DNA from: Pseudoalteromonas luteoviolacea
GTDB lineage: Bacteria; Pseudomonadota; Gammaproteobacteria; Enterobacterales; Alteromonadaceae
NCBI RefSeq assembly: GCF_018100925.1
Contig: NZ_JAGJEH010000013.1
Span: 1-64,000, forward strand
Direction: 5' to 3'
Length of the DNA stretch: 64,000 bases
Part shown: positions 63,142 through 64,000 of the stretch, in pieces
Layout: every line of letters begins with the position of its first letter
How positions within the stretch are numbered: position 1 is the first letter of the stretch
The notes under the pieces: generated by a model
What the model saw: only the letters and a program-made list of their open reading frames with translations
The model's database searches: none
What the model was told of the DNA's origin: nothing
Made by a program: the position numbers and the translations under genes

Positions 63142-64000
63142 TTAGCTAATTTGAGTAGCAACCGCATTAAATAACTGCGGATGACGCACCACTTCTTGGT
63201 GTCCAACATCGAGCTGTTCAACCACCATTGACGCGCCATGGCTCGCCAATTGCGCACTGTAACCATCAATGTCACTGGCCAAACGCTCTGCAGACCACAA
63301 GACATGAGTTAGCAATGTTTCTGGCAGGTTTGGTAAAGTGCACTTCACAGCACGCAATGCCTTTAAACGCTCACTCTTGGTAAAGGTATCCGCCAATTGC
63401 TGTGCGGAGATCGCATTGTAAGGCAGCGGCAACTCGTCAACAACAGATTGCCAAAATGCCTGCAAATGCGTGCTCAATGTACCACTTTCCAGCTCGTTAT
63501 CAGCAAGTAGCGGCGCAAAATAACTGTCTATGCGTTTTGTCCATGTCTCACCGCCGTTATCAACCACCAGCGTTAAAAATTCGCTGACCGCATCTAACTG
63601 AGAGAGGTTGCGTGTGTGTGCGGTTGGGATCCACGAATCAGCCAAGTACAATTGCGTGACATGCTGTCCAGCTGCATCCAACAAGGTTGCCACTTTTGCT
63701 GCTAGTAAGCCGCCCATAGACCAGCCCAACAACTCGATATGCTGCCCAGCAAATTGCGCGATGATTTTGTCCGCGTAACTTTGAGCCAATGCATCAAAGT
63801 CATCCACGGCAAGATCAGCATTATTTGGCTCAAGGGCAAATAAGTTGACCTGCTCATTCAACTGCTCTGACAGAGCGCGATAACTCAGGGTCAATCCCAA
63901 GCCATCATGGCAGCAAATAACCTGACGATTACCTGCTTTGTGGCTATTCAATGGTATGATCTGCTCAGCTGCCTCTGTGCTGAGTACGTCCGCCAATTTA
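63142..64000 (-). CDS. Nonribosomal peptide synthetase, C-terminal thioesterase (partial)
   Basis: The 3' end of a gene that runs in from beyond the right edge; the frame is open to base 64000 and the first codon seen is internal. The leftmost protein residues KLADVLST look like the last helix of a carrier domain. The rest (about 280 aa) is a type I thioesterase with the nucleophile motif LLGWSMGGLLAAKV, the DGLGLTLSYRAL oxyanion region and the C-terminal His in LDVGHQEVVRHP. It should release or cyclise the siderophore from the assembly line. The adenylation specificity lies outside the window. Confidence 0.9.
   Translation of the reverse strand, partial: KLADVLSTEAAEQIIPLNSHKAGNRQVICCHDGLGLTLSYRALSEQLNEQVNLFALEPNNADLAVDDFDALAQSYADKIIAQFAGQHIELLGWSMGGLLAAKVATLLDAAGQHVTQLYLADSWIPTAHTRNLSQLDAVSEFLTLVVDNGGETWTKRIDSYFAPLLADNELESGTLSTHLQAFWQSVVDELPLPYNAISAQQLADTFTKSERLKALRAVKCTLPNLPETLLTHVLWSAERLASDIDGYSAQLASHGASMVVEQLDVGHQEVVRHPQLFNAVATQIS

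Overview
The window is a chromosomal segment of a marine gammaproteobacterium, most likely Pseudoalteromonas or a close relative in the Alteromonadales. The protein sequences, the operon layout (str operon directly downstream of rpoC, tRNA-Trp upstream of secE) and the accessory families (DUF2959 lipoprotein, endonuclease I with secreted accessory domains, PepSY/DUF3325 iron genes) support this. The genus is an inference from gene content; no rRNA gene is present to confirm it. I see no insertion sequence, phage, CRISPR array or integron.

1-15,900 (all minus strand): translation and transcription core. Reading leftward from the right: tRNA-Trp, secE-nusG, rplK-rplA, rplJ-rplL, rpoB-rpoC, then rpsL-rpsG-fusA. 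Control elements can be read directly: a tRNA-Trp promoter, a nusG terminator whose hairpin contains the rplK promoter, an rplJ promoter followed by the L10 autoregulatory leader, an rplL-rpoB attenuator hairpin, an rpoC terminator and a near-consensus str promoter.

16,000-25,500: deoC (minus), then a six-gene sulfate operon (plus): cysG, cysD, cysN, an SLC13/DASS permease, cysC, cysQ. It couples sulfate import, activation to PAPS, PAP turnover and siroheme synthesis. A terminator closes it and pldA (outer membrane phospholipase A) follows. The second half of the pathway, cysJ-cysI-cysH (minus), lies at 37,325-41,700. A shared 11-bp element upstream of cysG and cysJ is a candidate CysB site.

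25,500-37,200: housekeeping and accessory genes. These are a GNAT-thioesterase fusion, a spermidine-synthase-fold protein, the yihY-pip-dtd operon, a DUF2959 lipoprotein, a CHASE-PAS-GGDEF-EAL protein, an orphan ferric-iron binding protein with a Fur-like box, a small unknown protein, an S4 RNA-binding protein, a hotdog thioesterase, an L-2-hydroxyglutarate-oxidase-like flavoprotein and a DUF4124 protein.

41,900-49,550: secreted or envelope proteins. There is a large multidomain secreted endonuclease I, a DUF3103-like protein, an unknown 126-aa protein, a PepSY membrane protein, an EndA-type nuclease lacking the usual C-terminal tail, and an S41 protease paired with a small lipoprotein.

49,600-64,000: a catecholate siderophore locus. 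It holds a phosphopantetheinyl transferase, a remnant of a TonB receptor, a SyrD/PvdE-type exporter, an operon for DHB synthesis and loading (entC, entE, entB, a free-standing VibH-like condensation protein, entA), a TonB-dependent receptor, a PepSY/DUF3325/small-membrane-protein operon and the 3' end of an NRPS with a terminal thioesterase that runs off the right edge. A stand-alone amide synthase together with a thioesterase-terminated NRPS suggests an amine-containing catechol siderophore whose structure cannot be read from this window. It is the most interesting system here.
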